The notes: generated by a model not told the origin, from the sequence alone. A stretch of 56,200 bases of DNA from an uncultured Bacteroidota bacterium (GCA_903904855.1 CAIVEH010000257.1:1-56200), one strand, 5' to 3'; counted from the first letter of the stretch, positions 17,577 through 28,133 are shown. Translations and numbers: made by a program.

Positions 17577-20500
17577 CTAACTAAACAAGAACGCAATATC
17601 ATCCTTAGTCAGCCGCTTCATCAGAGCAGTATCATCCGATACCAGGTCGGCGGCCAATGCACGTTTGTGTTCCTGTAATTGCAGCATCTTTTCCTCCAGA
17701 GTATCTTTACAGATCAGGCGGTAGGCGAATATATTCTTCGTCTGCCCTATACGGTGAGTACGGTCAATGGCCTGCTGCTCTACAGCAGGGTTCCACCATG
17801 GGTCTACAATATATACATAGTCGGCAGCGGTAAGGTTCAATCCTATACCACCCGCTTTGAGCGAAATCAGGAATACTCGGCATTCATGGTTGTTTTGGAA
17901 CTCCTGTATGGCCTCCTCACGCTCGCGCGAATTGCTGCTGCCATCAAAGTAAACATAACTGATGTTTTCTTCCTCCATCTTCTTCCTTATCAGCGCCAGC
18001 ATACCCAGGAACTGCGAGAACACGAGTACTTTATGATCACCAACATTCTCAGTTATTTCCCTGCTCAGCTCATCGAGCTTAATGGAGTAATTATGAAAAC
18101 GCTCTTCTTCATTCATAATCGCCGGTGAATCGCATATCTGACGCAGCTTGGTAAGCCCCTGTAATATATGCATCTGCGACTTTTCAATACCCCTGTCCTC
18201 AATCATACCTAGTATCTGTGAGCGGTAAATATTGCGGTACGATTCGTAAATCTTCCGCTGTTCCGGCCCCATTTCGCAATAGAGTATCGTCTCTGTCTTT
18301 TCAGGCAGGTCTTTTGCCACCTGTTCTTTGGTGCGGCGCAGCAGGAAGGGATAGGTGAGTTTGCGCAATTGCAGCTTCACTTCATCTTCCCTGAACTTAT
18401 CAATAGGCGTTGCAAACTCGCTCATAAAAAATTCCCGGCTTCCCAGCATACCGGGGTTAAGGAAGTTCATCTGAGCATAGAGGTCGAAAGTATTGTTCTG
18501 CACCGGCGTACCGCTCAGTGCCAGCCTGTTCTTGCTGTTGAGCAATAATGATGCCTTGGCCACCTGGCTCTGCGGGTTCTTGATACTCTGCGATTCATCG
18601 AGCACCACATAGTCGAACTCAATCTCCCTGAACATCTTGATATCGCTTCTCATGGTGCCATAAGTAGTGATAATGATATCATAAATAAGATAAGCATTGG
18701 GGTTGATATTCCTTTTCGGCCCGTGGTGTATTATATGGGTGAGTTCGGGTGTGAACTTCTTGATTTCATTCTCCCAGTTATACATCAGGGTAGTAGGGCA
18801 AACCACCAGGTACCTTACTTTATTGTGCTTGTTTTTGTAATGCTGGAAAAAGGTAAGCGTTTGTACGGTTTTACCCAATCCCATGTCATCGGCCAGGATA
18901 CCACCCCAACCCGATTCATTCAGGAATATCAGCCACTGAAACCCTGCAAGCTGGTAGGGCCGTAATGTGGCTACCAGGTGTTCAGGTGGTTCTATTGTGC
19001 TGAAATCATTGTTCAGCACATCTTCCAGTTTGTCTTTTCTGGTCTCCAGTTCCTTCTGTAGTGCGCTTTCGTCCAGTTCATTCAGCAATTCATCCAGAAT
19101 GCTGAAGTGGTATTTCTTCAGCCTCACCTTGTTGCCCCGGGTTTCGCCCATCTTCAGCAGCAGGCTGTATTTTTTCAGCCAGTCTTCAGGAAGCAACCCT
19201 ATCGAACCATCGCCTAGCTTCACAAAATTTTGTTTCTGCGCCAGCGCTTTCTTTACTTCTATTATTGATACCGCCTGGTCTCCGAATTTCAGTTCCACCG
19301 AGGCATCAAACCAGTCTATGCCGCTGCTTACCTGAATCTGAGTTTCGGGTTTGTGTATGTTTACACGCAGGTTTTTGAGTCCGTCAAATCCCAGCAGGTC
19401 TACATTCCACTCACGCATCAGGGTGGTAAACCGGTAAAACCAGTTATTGGCCAGTACCGATGTGCCGGGAAGGTAGTAGAACTGATCTTTCTTGTTAAGC
19501 AGTATATCAGAATGCAGTGTACCCAGCAGATCCATAAATTCCTGCTCGGCATTTTCACTGCGTTTTATAATCTTTACTATACCATCGTGCGGCTGAATCA
19601 CATCACCGAAAAAACCTGGTTTTATTTCTATATCGCCATACACAAACATGGGTTGCAATACCAGTATCTGGTCGCGTTCCTGCAGGTAAAGGCGTAATAC
19701 CGGCTTGGCCTGCTCCACATGTTCAATCAGGTCTTCCGTGAAATGCACATGAACTTTATCGCTCCAGTCCATGAGTTTATCCTTCAGAAAGTCTGCCCAT
19801 ACATCTGGCTTTATTTCCATTCTGCCACCAGGGTGGAAAATCTCACCCAGGTTCACTTCCATTACACTGCCAACACTGTATATGCGATCGTTGTGCACCA
19901 TTACAGCTGAGTTGAGCAGGGTAACTGCTTTATGAGGCACCGCTCCTGTATCCAGTATCCACTCCAGCTCAATAGAATAAACTTTCTTTTCTTTTTTTAC
20001 AATCAGTTGCGGATGTACGGGTTTTTCGGCAAACTCAATCGGCTGAATTCCGGTAGATGAAATGGCCTTTCCCTTCTTCTTGATATAAGTAAACGGATAA
20101 GCCGAATAACGGTCGAATAGCTTATGATACTTGGGTAGCATATACTCCCATACCTGTTCCTTCACTTCCTCAGCCGGTACATCTTTCAGCACGGCATCAT
20201 AGTCGTGCAGGAAGTCACCGAAAGGCAGGTTTTTTTTCAGGTACTTCATCAGCTCATCGGTCTGGAATTTCCGCACCACCGGCAGCAGATCCCGGTCATC
20301 TATTCGGTACCTGGTTGGGTTGATGTATTGGGTGAGGTCAAGCAGATCAACGCTGCTGTTCAGGCGGCGACCTTCCTCATCTGCAGTGCCGGCTATGAGC
20401 AGCACATTTACAAATGGAAAGTAATTTACTTCTGGGTCTATTACTATGCCCAGGCGCTTTTCTTCTATAACCGTTGTAACTGTTTCAGCCACCGGTGCAG

Positions 20501-21323
20501 CCTTTTGGGGTTGCAGTTTGCTTACAGTTATCTTTTGTATGGTAGGGTCCAGTACACGCAGAAAGGGCTTATTGTTTTCGTAGGTGAATGTGAACTTATT
20601 GGTAAGGTCATCATTCATTGTATAGCCATACTGTTCCAGCAGTTTGTTTTTCTGCACATCCCAGTTCTGCATCGAGTTGAAGTACTGGGCGCCGAAACTT
20701 TTCAATGCCTGCAGAAACAGCGCCGCCTTATGCACACAAAGCGGATGAGATGTTTCTGCACAGGAGCAGGAGGTATCGAAATATTTTTCTTCGTTCTGCT
20801 TTACCGTTACGTGGTAAATTTTATCATTATCCGGGTCGGGCACATTGGCCTCAATCCGGTCATTTTTATTATCGGTAATAATTACGCGGTTGCCATTAGC
20901 AACCCGCTCAGCTTTCTCCAGCGAATCGGCTGAGGTGAAGATCTGCAGCATCTGCTTGTTGATTTGCCTCATCCGCACCAGCGTATGTTTCTGGTCGTAG
21001 CTGATGTGGGTATTTTCAAAAAAGCCGCTCTGAAGTATATCGTTGAGCTGGAAAAGCGCAGCCACCTCATGGCGGCATATCTCACCCAGGTTGTAAGGAC
21101 ACTGGCACCGCACGGTCATTTCACCGTTCTGCAGGTACTTATTGACAGTAACGGTATAATAGTTCTGGTACAGGTCATTACGGACACGGAATCTTACCTG
21201 CTCCAGCAGATGGTCTACATCCAGCATCTGCACACCAGATGAATAGAAAATCTTTTTACCGCGGCGGATGACTTCTTCCGTTCCGTGGTTATACACGTAT
21301 CTCAGTATTGGGGGTAGCGACAT
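17577..21323 (-). CDS. SNF2-family helicase with two SWIM zinc fingers
   Basis: The product has 1248 residues. Near the N-terminus are two CxC...CxH SWIM motifs: Cys73, Cys75, Cys83, His85 and Cys186, Cys188, Cys196, His198. A long middle region precedes the SNF2 ATPase core. Core motifs are Walker A DDMGLGKT near residue 810, a DESQ box in place of DEAH, and ALSGTPVQNN. The helicase C-terminal lobe includes SLKAGGIGLNLTAAD and the arginine-rich QQAIDRTHRIGQ. It is a double-stranded DNA translocase likely to act in DNA repair or transcription recovery (RapA/HepA-related); the target is unknown. A -7 box on its strand is at 21364-21357. The gene is monocistronic. Confidence 0.92.
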   Translation of the reverse strand: MSLPPILRYVYNHGTEEVIRRGKKIFYSSGVQMLDVDHLLEQVRFRVRNDLYQNYYTVTVNKYLQNGEMTVRCQCPYNLGEICRHEVAALFQLNDILQSGFFENTHISYDQKHTLVRMRQINKQMLQIFTSADSLEKAERVANGNRVIITDNKNDRIEANVPDPDNDKIYHVTVKQNEEKYFDTSCSCAETSHPLCVHKAALFLQALKSFGAQYFNSMQNWDVQKNKLLEQYGYTMNDDLTNKFTFTYENNKPFLRVLDPTIQKITVSKLQPQKAAPVAETVTTVIEEKRLGIVIDPEVNYFPFVNVLLIAGTADEEGRRLNSSVDLLDLTQYINPTRYRIDDRDLLPVVRKFQTDELMKYLKKNLPFGDFLHDYDAVLKDVPAEEVKEQVWEYMLPKYHKLFDRYSAYPFTYIKKKGKAISSTGIQPIEFAEKPVHPQLIVKKEKKVYSIELEWILDTGAVPHKAVTLLNSAVMVHNDRIYSVGSVMEVNLGEIFHPGGRMEIKPDVWADFLKDKLMDWSDKVHVHFTEDLIEHVEQAKPVLRLYLQERDQILVLQPMFVYGDIEIKPGFFGDVIQPHDGIVKIIKRSENAEQEFMDLLGTLHSDILLNKKDQFYYLPGTSVLANNWFYRFTTLMREWNVDLLGFDGLKNLRVNIHKPETQIQVSSGIDWFDASVELKFGDQAVSIIEVKKALAQKQNFVKLGDGSIGLLPEDWLKKYSLLLKMGETRGNKVRLKKYHFSILDELLNELDESALQKELETRKDKLEDVLNNDFSTIEPPEHLVATLRPYQLAGFQWLIFLNESGWGGILADDMGLGKTVQTLTFFQHYKNKHNKVRYLVVCPTTLMYNWENEIKKFTPELTHIIHHGPKRNINPNAYLIYDIIITTYGTMRSDIKMFREIEFDYVVLDESQSIKNPQSQVAKASLLLNSKNRLALSGTPVQNNTFDLYAQMNFLNPGMLGSREFFMSEFATPIDKFREDEVKLQLRKLTYPFLLRRTKEQVAKDLPEKTETILYCEMGPEQRKIYESYRNIYRSQILGMIEDRGIEKSQMHILQGLTKLRQICDSPAIMNEEERFHNYSIKLDELSREITENVGDHKVLVFSQFLGMLALIRKKMEEENISYVYFDGSSNSREREEAIQEFQNNHECRVFLISLKAGGIGLNLTAADYVYIVDPWWNPAVEQQAIDRTHRIGQTKNIFAYRLICKDTLEEKMLQLQEHKRALAADLVSDDTALMKRLTKDDIAFLFS

Positions 21324-21356
21324 TTATCCGTTCTCCAGTTCAAAAAAGGCAATCTG

Positions 21357-21364
21357 CAAAAGTA
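21357..21364 (-). promoter_or_regulatory. -7 box of the SNF2 gene
   Basis: The minus strand reads TACTTTTG, 34 nt before the ATG. No TTG is found at the expected upstream distance. Confidence 0.4.
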
Positions 21365-22235
21365 CCGACAAAGGGAGGTAAAAAGTTCAGGTGGGGTATA
21401 AAATTGTGTTAAGGGTTTTGGGAATGGGGAATGTATCTTAGTAGGGGAAAAAGGAATGTACTATTATAATAAATCGAATTAGGAATAAAAATTAGCCTGT
21501 CAATACGGGTTTTACCTTTTTTTAGTTTTTCATTACTGTTCATTAGCCTGCAAAGGAATATTTTCATTCAAAATCAAATATTAATTGAGATGAGTCTATT
21601 AAGATACTTATTTGGAAAAATGAGAATCCAATAAATTCTTATGAGGATTTTTGGCAATGGTTTAAAAAATATGAAATAGAGAATGAAATTGTAGATCAGC
21701 TTAAAGATTTTGAAGGATACTTAAATATTGGAAGACAAACGGCTGACTGTATCAGAGAAATTTATTTTGCATGTAAAGATTTCAGAAAGCCTTCGAAGGT
21801 GGCATATAGCCTATCAAAAAAATATACTGAAAAGCTGCGTATTACTTATGATATTTACAAAGATAAATACTGGCGATCATTTAATCGGTTTCAATCATAG
21901 TTTCCAATTCTGGTATCTTTAAAGAATTATAGAGTATATCACACTATCTAAATCCTCAACAGCATATTCAACCCCGCCTCCACAATCTTCATCTCACTTT
22001 TCTTCCACAGCCACTTTCCCATACTTTTTTCAAAATCGATTTTGCATTTCGAAGAAACATTTAATCGGCTGTTAATATTTATACTTGATACTTAATTAGG
22101 AAAGAAAAAAGATGCTTATTTTTTTCACAAAATACCCAAATCATCTGCGTATAACCACTATTTACCCATAACTTTAGAACTACTAATCAACCAGATTCCG
22201 AACTCTTGTATCCTTAACCTAAAAATTAAACCCCA
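21365..22235. other. Gene-poor region with degraded frames
   Basis: This stretch of almost 900 nt is AT-rich. It holds a frameshifted small gene (21590-21900, listed separately). On the minus strand, an open frame of about 47 codons ends near 21943 and encodes SSKCKIDFEKSMGKWLW, but it has no good early start and no recognised family. It looks like a decayed accessory site. Confidence 0.5.
21590..21900 (+). pseudogene. Small gene broken by a single-base indel in an A tract
   Basis: ATG 21590 opens MSLLRYLFGK and then hits a stop after 14 residues. From the A5 tract at 21616-21620, the neighbouring frame continues without interruption to TAG 21900 and encodes NENPINSYEDFWQWFKKYE and a lysine-rich remainder. 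Adding one A to the tract joins them into a 103-residue protein. The N-terminus (LFGK..., FWQWF) resembles small soluble Bacteroidota proteins, but no family is named. Either a true pseudogene or a homopolymer sequencing error. Confidence 0.55.
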
Positions 22236-23894
22236 ATGAAAAGGCCAATTCTGAAAATCGCACTCCTCCTGCTGTCTATAGCATTTTTATTACCTGCCCG
22301 GGCTCAAACATGGAAATGGGCTACCGGCAGCATCTCTCCCAAAAGTTTCATTGAATGCTGGACTGTGGCAGCCGATCAGATGGGAAATGTCTACAGCGCT
22401 GGCAATTCGGGGTCGTTTAGTTATCCTTTTGATTCTGTTAAGTGTTATTTTGGCTCAGACACAGTTATTGCGCCAAGAAGCATCGTAATTGTGAGTACCG
22501 ACTCAAATGGCCACTACCGCTGGGCAATGGGGGCAACTGCCGGTTTTGGAGAACCCTCGAATGTGGTAACGGATAATGAGAATAATTTGTATGTATTTGG
22601 ATTTTATTCCAGCAATATTACAATTGGTGGCCTTTCGCTTTCCGGCGGAGGATCATATGGTTCTTTTTGTGCCAAAATAAGTTCATCAGGCAGCATGGTT
22701 TGGCTTAAGAATGTGGCTGGAGGATATGGCTGGCCATTTGGGGCTGTTGATGCGGTGGGCAATGTATATGTTACCGGCTCCTACAAAGGCGCACACCTAA
22801 CCATCGGGACAACTACTCTTACCAATTCAGATCCAACTGGCGTTACAACAGATATTTATGTCGCAAAACTGGATAGTTCAGGCAATCCGCTATGGGCCAT
22901 GGGGTTAGGTGGTGATACCAGCGAAACAGCTTACGGCATAAGCGTAACCGGCAATGGTAAAGTAAGTATTTCAGGCATTTACTCTTCAAATATTTTCCAT
23001 GCCGGCACACATACGCTTACACATCTGCCGGCCAGTACCAATTCAAATCTTTATGTGGTGCAACTAAGTACAACAGGTGTTGTTTCGTGGGCCAGGCAAC
23101 TGGATGCTGCTTCATATGCTATAATTGCAGGAATAGCTGTTGATAACATCAATAACACCTATGTTACTGGCGCTTATGATATGTATCTTGGTATCGGAGC
23201 CGATACTTTAGCGTATTCACCAGGCTCAACTATGTACCTTGCAAAATTTTCTCCCACAGGCCTCCTGGTTTGGGCAAGGGCATTTGATGGATTTAAAAAT
23301 CCAGGAGCTCTTGCTGTTGACCACTGTGGGGTTGTTTGGGTGGCTGGTTCAGGTGCGGCGCCCGGTAGCCCATATGGCATTGATAAAATGTATTTGGTAA
23401 AGTTGGATAGTGCTGGTACTATGCACGATACAATTGATGTGCCGGTAGGTGGAGACGATGCGATGGGTATCTCAGTAGATTACAATGGTAATTTATACTT
23501 AGGCGCTGATTATTATGTCAACGCAATGATAGGGCCCGACAGCCTGGTGCTGCGGGATAGTACTGAGGAACCACTTTTCGTTGCCAGGTATAGCTATCCG
23601 GTATGTGCTACCGGAGAAGGATCTCTGATTACAAAAAGATCAGAAATTACTGGGAATGCTATCCGTATTTACCCCAATCCGGTATCCGATGAATGTATTG
23701 TTCAGACTAATAATCCGGCAACACTTATTACCAGGATTGAAATCTTCGACTTCACAGGCAGATTGGTTTACGAGGGAAGCCCTGACCGGAATTTTATTAC
23801 CCTCAGTTTGTCAAATTTCCGCCCCGGAGTATATACCTGCAAAATAACCTCCGGTAATCATGTTATCAATATCGAAAAACTGATCAAAAACTAA
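22236..23894 (+). CDS. SBBP-type repeat protein with T9SS sorting domain
   Basis: The 552-residue product has a signal peptide (ending LPARAQ) and repeated units of the type DNxGNVYVTGSY...KLDSSGNPLWA. These are characteristic of beta-propeller SBBP repeats, running from about residue 45 to 445. The C-terminal CTD contains IRIYPNPVSDE and LSNFRPGVYTCKI. Expected to be T9SS cargo at the cell surface. No enzymatic site is visible. Its architecture is related to the larger protein encoded at 33164-36967. Confidence 0.8.
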   Translation: MKRPILKIALLLLSIAFLLPARAQTWKWATGSISPKSFIECWTVAADQMGNVYSAGNSGSFSYPFDSVKCYFGSDTVIAPRSIVIVSTDSNGHYRWAMGATAGFGEPSNVVTDNENNLYVFGFYSSNITIGGLSLSGGGSYGSFCAKISSSGSMVWLKNVAGGYGWPFGAVDAVGNVYVTGSYKGAHLTIGTTTLTNSDPTGVTTDIYVAKLDSSGNPLWAMGLGGDTSETAYGISVTGNGKVSISGIYSSNIFHAGTHTLTHLPASTNSNLYVVQLSTTGVVSWARQLDAASYAIIAGIAVDNINNTYVTGAYDMYLGIGADTLAYSPGSTMYLAKFSPTGLLVWARAFDGFKNPGALAVDHCGVVWVAGSGAAPGSPYGIDKMYLVKLDSAGTMHDTIDVPVGGDDAMGISVDYNGNLYLGADYYVNAMIGPDSLVLRDSTEEPLFVARYSYPVCATGEGSLITKRSEITGNAIRIYPNPVSDECIVQTNNPATLITRIEIFDFTGRLVYEGSPDRNFITLSLSNFRPGVYTCKITSGNHVINIEKLIKN

Positions 23895-24278
23895 TTGTCT
23901 CTTTTGGGTATTAAAGATCATCTGTAATTGTTTGGCCATAATTCCAGCACCAAATAATATAATTGCAAAATTGTTATTAGGTCCAATAGCGATCATGCCT
24001 GAAAATGATGCATAATTACATGTGCATCATCCCAATTTTTGAGGTGATTGGCATGTTGCTTTAAACTGTCCAATTAGGCATTAACCCCGAAAAATCGTAA
24101 TTTTACACATCAATTATACTTTTATCCGCAGCAATCCGTAATGCCTTGATCTGATGCTTATTCAGGGTATGCAGTTTCGTCGGACGATTTTTGCCGCGGG
24201 TAAAATTTTGGTATAATTTTTGATGAATAATATAAAAATAATAAATTGTCTTGTTATTTTCGAGTTAATGTTTTATCC
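23895..24278. other. Non-coding gap with a hairpin
   Basis: There is no credible coding frame. A perfect 8-bp inverted repeat, ATGATGCA (24005-24012) and TGCATCAT (24023-24030), surrounds a 10-nt loop. A T-rich stretch follows at a distance, so a weak terminator is possible. No RNA gene is recognised. Confidence 0.45.
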
Positions 24279-25904
24279 ATGAAAGCCGGTTATTGGGTTT
24301 GTTTATTGTTAGCTCTGTCATGTATCTTTTCGTGCAATAATCATCCCCGGAAACCCGGGTCTGTAGTTGTTGCTGATGAACCCTTTCCGCAAAAGCTGCA
24401 ATCCTTACTTAAGCCGGTTGACACCACTGGTATCAGGCACATCCGGTCTGTAACCGATGAGTTAAGAATTACCTACCAGGAAACAGGTTATCAGCCTGTT
24501 TGGTTAAAGTCAAATTTTGTTCCTAAAAAGGGTGTAGCACGGTTACTTACCGAACTGGAAGACCTTTATTGGGATGGCCTGGATACTGCACGATTCCATC
24601 TTACTGCCCTGAGCCTCCTTAAGGAGAAAATGGATACTACTAAAGTAAATTCACTTGCCGATGCTATTCAGCTCGATACTTTACTCACTTATTGTTATCT
24701 GGTCGCAGCAAAAGACCTGCTTGTGGGCCGGCTAAACCCTAAGAAAGCAGATTCATTATGGTTTCATGTAAACGATACTACCTGGAATGCCCCGGCATTG
24801 CTGGTAAATGCAAGCGAAGGCTATCCGTCGCTCGATCTGTTCCGCAGCAAGGTACCTACTTACCAGTTGCTGCGCGATGAGTATAAACGCTTCAGCCTGT
24901 TGCAGGCAGATACAACATTCATGCAGGCGCTTAATAATCTCGATCAGTCGCTGCATCCCGATTCGGAAGAGCTGGCAAATATTAAATGGCTGATGAAAGC
25001 TGAAATGCCCTGGGTGGAAACTGTGCAAAACGACACCATGAGCCAGCAAAAACAATTGATTTTTGCTTATCAGAATTATAAAGGTATTTTTCCCTCCGGC
25101 AAGTTGGATAGCAATACCCTGGCACACCTTGCAACACCCATTGATACCTTTATCAGCAAGTTAAGAGCAAATATGGAGCGGGTGCGCTGGATGCAGCGGG
25201 AGTTCGGTGATCTTTACCTGGTTGTAGATGTGCCGCTTGCAGAGTTGTTTCTGCGTAAAGGTGGCGAAAATGCAATGCATATGCGTGTGGTAGTGGGCAA
25301 ACCAGAGCGCCAGACCCCATCGTTGTTCGCAACCATGACGAACATTGTCATCAATCCCGACTGGGGTGTGCCGCCCACCATTCTCAAAAAGGACGTGATA
25401 CCCGGAATGCAGAAAAGCGGTAAAAGTTACCTGACGAAAAAAGGTTTAAAGGTGTACGATAAAGAAGGTAAGGTAATACCCTATTCATCGCTCTCACCCC
25501 GCAACTACAAAAATTATACCTACAAACAGGCCCCCGGTGATGACAACTCATTGGGATATGTGAAATTCAATCTGCCCAACCCCTGGGATATTTACCTTCA
25601 CGATACGCCACACAGGGATGATTTTGTTAAGCGGCTTAGAGCCCTGAGTTCAGGTTGTATCCGGTTGCATCATCCTCAGGAAATGGCTGTATATATCCTT
25701 TCCGAACTGGAAAAGAAAAGATATACACTAGGGAGGCTTGATACCGTTATCAGCACTCACAAAACCCGTTATGAGTACTTGAAAAATAAAATTCCCGTCC
25801 ATATTGCATACCTCACCGCATTTGAAGATACTACCGGCAAGCATATCAGGTTTACAAGAGATGTTTATCACCGCGATGAAAAACTGATGTCACTATTGCC
25901 CTGA
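24279..25904 (+). CDS. L,D-transpeptidase (YkuD/YcbB type) lipoprotein
   Basis: The 541-residue product begins with a lipoprotein signal (MKAGYWVCLLLALSCIFSC, lipobox IFSC), placing it in the periplasm on a lipid anchor. A scaffold and a peptidoglycan-binding-like region (YQNYKGIFPSGKLD) precede the YkuD domain. The active site reads HDTPHRDD followed by SSGCIRLHH, with the catalytic Cys in SGC. The size and domain order match the LdtD/YcbB group, which forms 3-3 cross-links in peptidoglycan. Start at 24279 is set by the lipoprotein signal; the longer frame from 24246 lacks one. Confidence 0.88.
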   Translation: MKAGYWVCLLLALSCIFSCNNHPRKPGSVVVADEPFPQKLQSLLKPVDTTGIRHIRSVTDELRITYQETGYQPVWLKSNFVPKKGVARLLTELEDLYWDGLDTARFHLTALSLLKEKMDTTKVNSLADAIQLDTLLTYCYLVAAKDLLVGRLNPKKADSLWFHVNDTTWNAPALLVNASEGYPSLDLFRSKVPTYQLLRDEYKRFSLLQADTTFMQALNNLDQSLHPDSEELANIKWLMKAEMPWVETVQNDTMSQQKQLIFAYQNYKGIFPSGKLDSNTLAHLATPIDTFISKLRANMERVRWMQREFGDLYLVVDVPLAELFLRKGGENAMHMRVVVGKPERQTPSLFATMTNIVINPDWGVPPTILKKDVIPGMQKSGKSYLTKKGLKVYDKEGKVIPYSSLSPRNYKNYTYKQAPGDDNSLGYVKFNLPNPWDIYLHDTPHRDDFVKRLRALSSGCIRLHHPQEMAVYILSELEKKRYTLGRLDTVISTHKTRYEYLKNKIPVHIAYLTAFEDTTGKHIRFTRDVYHRDEKLMSLLP

Positions 25905-26204
25905 CATTTAGGGTAACCATGGTTAATTGTTGTTAATTTAGTCAGGGATATCGAACAGGTTTGAAAACGCTTTCGGTTGGTGTGAAAATTGTATTTTCCT
26001 ATTGAAAACAGCCCCAATAACGCGATTTTAATCCAATTTGAGGGCTCTATTGTATAATATAAAGTATTGCTAACGCCGCGTAAGCTAATAAAATCAGGCA
26101 TAGAAATTGATATACCTTATGTACCAAACGTTTATTTTTATAATCATATCAAGGTAAGCGTTATTTTTTTATTTATTTTTACAGGTTAATACTTAATTAA
26201 GTGC
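25905..26204. other. Gap between the transpeptidase and dxs
   Basis: An AT-rich stretch without a coding frame, RNA gene or convincing promoter match. Confidence 0.45.
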
Positions 26205-28133
26205 ATGGAAGAAATTGCAGCAGGGCCTTTGCTTAGCCAGATAATTACACCCGAAGATCTGAGAAAGCTGAATAAGCAGCAGCTTCAGCAGGTTTGTGAT
26301 GAGTTGAGGCAGTTTATTATAGACTGTGTGAGTGTGCATGGCGGCCACTTCGGGGCCAGCCTCGGAGTAGTGGAATTGACGGTTGCATTACATTATGTGT
26401 TCAATACACCCGATGATCAGTTGGTGTGGGATGTAGGGCATCAGGCTTACGGGCATAAAATCCTTACAGGCAGGCGCAAGGTATTTCATACCAACAGAAA
26501 GTATGGTGGTATAAGTGGTTTCCCCAAACGTAGTGAGAGCATCTACGATACTTTCGGGGTAGGGCACTCATCTACATCTATATCGGCTGCATTGGGTATG
26601 GCAATTGCTTCCAAATACCAGGGAGAAGAGCACCGCAGGCACATAGCTGTAATTGGCGACGGAGCAATGACAGCAGGTCTTCCATTTGAGGCGCTGAACC
26701 ATGCAGGTGTGAGCAATGCCAATGTACTGATCATCCTCAACGACAATAATATGTCGATTGACCCGAATGTTGGTGGATTAAAAGAATATTTAACTGATAT
26801 CACTACCAGTCATTCCTACAACCGCTTCAGGGATGATGTATGGAAATTGCTGGGCAAGATGCCTACTAAGGATTTTCAGAAATTGGCATCTAAAGTTGAA
26901 GCCGGACTTAAAGGAATCGTATCAAAGAGCAGTAATTTATTCGAAGCCCTTGGGCTCCGGTATTTCGGACCTATAGACGGGCATAATATACTTAAGCTTA
27001 CCGAAACCCTGAAGGGCTTGCATGATATTCCCGGGCCTAAGTTGCTGCATATAAAAACTGTAAAAGGTAAAGGTTATGGCCTGGCCGAAAAAGACCAGAC
27101 CCTGTGGCATGCTCCAGGCACTTTTGATAAAATAACAGGCAAGATCAATAAGAAAATATCGCTTGTACCCGAACCTCCCAAATACCAGGATGTATTTGGT
27201 CATACACTGGTGGAACTGGCAGAACAGAATAAACTGATAATGGGCATTACCCCTGCTATGCCATCGGGTTGCTCTATGAAGTTTATGATGGATGCCATGC
27301 CCGACCGCGCTATTGATGTTGGTATTGCAGAGCAGCACGCAGTAACCCTTAGCGCTGGTATGGCTACAAGAGGGCTGAAAGTATTCTGCAATATCTACAG
27401 TAGCTTTATGCAGCGGGCTTATGATATGGTGATTCATGATGTGGCTATTCAGAAGCTTCCGGTTATCTTCTGCCTCGATAGGGCAGGGCTGGTTGGCGAT
27501 GACGGGCCTACACACCATGGCGCTTACGACCTCGCTTTTATGCGCTGCATACCCAATATGGTGGTATGTGCACCAATGAACGAATCCGAACTGCGCAATA
27601 TGATGTATACTGCCCAGTTGCCCACAACCAATGCCCCCTGGGTAATACGGTATCCGCGCGGTCAGGGAGTTATGCCTCAGTGGCGCACTCCTTTTGAAGC
27701 AATTGAAACAGGTACCGGAAGGAAAATAAAAGATGGCCACGAGGTGGCAATCCTGACTATTGGTCACCCAGGTAATTTTGCGGTTTCGGCTTGCAAAGAA
27801 CTAGCTACCGAAGATATTTACCCTGCCCACTACGATATGCGTTTTGTAAAGCCGCTTGATGAAGCTATGCTGCATGAAATAGCTCAACTCTACAGTAAAA
27901 TCATTACTGTGGAAGACGGAACTGTAGTAGGCGGTTTTGGCAGTGCAGTACTTGAATTTATGGCTGCTCACAACTACACACCTGAAGTAAAAATGCTGGG
28001 TATACCAGACCGGTACGTTGAGCATGGAAAGCCCGAAGAATTGCACAGGGAATGTGGCTACGATGCCAAAGGTATTGCTGAAGCTGTGAGGGAGATTGTG
28101 GGCTTACATGTTACCGCCATAGACCTTGTATAA
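26205..28133 (+). CDS. dxs: 1-Deoxy-D-xylulose-5-phosphate synthase
   Basis: The 642-residue product is full length for DXS, the thiamine-diphosphate enzyme that condenses pyruvate and glyceraldehyde 3-phosphate in the first step of the MEP isoprenoid pathway. Visible motifs are HGGHFGASLG (45-54), VGHQAYGHKILTG (78-89), the ThDP site GDGAMTAG (151-158) with LNDNNMSID (178-186), and the transketolase-type VGIAEQHAVT. The kinase-like gene follows after 27 nt and may be cotranscribed. Confidence 0.96.
   Translation: MEEIAAGPLLSQIITPEDLRKLNKQQLQQVCDELRQFIIDCVSVHGGHFGASLGVVELTVALHYVFNTPDDQLVWDVGHQAYGHKILTGRRKVFHTNRKYGGISGFPKRSESIYDTFGVGHSSTSISAALGMAIASKYQGEEHRRHIAVIGDGAMTAGLPFEALNHAGVSNANVLIILNDNNMSIDPNVGGLKEYLTDITTSHSYNRFRDDVWKLLGKMPTKDFQKLASKVEAGLKGIVSKSSNLFEALGLRYFGPIDGHNILKLTETLKGLHDIPGPKLLHIKTVKGKGYGLAEKDQTLWHAPGTFDKITGKINKKISLVPEPPKYQDVFGHTLVELAEQNKLIMGITPAMPSGCSMKFMMDAMPDRAIDVGIAEQHAVTLSAGMATRGLKVFCNIYSSFMQRAYDMVIHDVAIQKLPVIFCLDRAGLVGDDGPTHHGAYDLAFMRCIPNMVVCAPMNESELRNMMYTAQLPTTNAPWVIRYPRGQGVMPQWRTPFEAIETGTGRKIKDGHEVAILTIGHPGNFAVSACKELATEDIYPAHYDMRFVKPLDEAMLHEIAQLYSKIITVEDGTVVGGFGSAVLEFMAAHNYTPEVKMLGIPDRYVEHGKPEELHRECGYDAKGIAEAVREIVGLHVTAIDLV

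Noticed and set aside
20205-20933. 242-codon open frame on the plus strand
   Set aside because: It lies opposite the SNF2 gene; the encoded composition is not protein-like.
21728-21922. Short plus-strand frame MEDKRLTVSEKF
   Set aside because: It overlaps the better frameshifted gene reading in another frame and has no supporting features.
24005-24030. Hairpin considered as a terminator or small RNA
   Set aside because: The stem is AT-rich with a large loop and no adjacent T run, so it is noted only as a hairpin in the gap.
26937-27767. 276-codon open frame on the minus strand
   Set aside because: It lies opposite dxs, whose motifs are clear; shadow frame.
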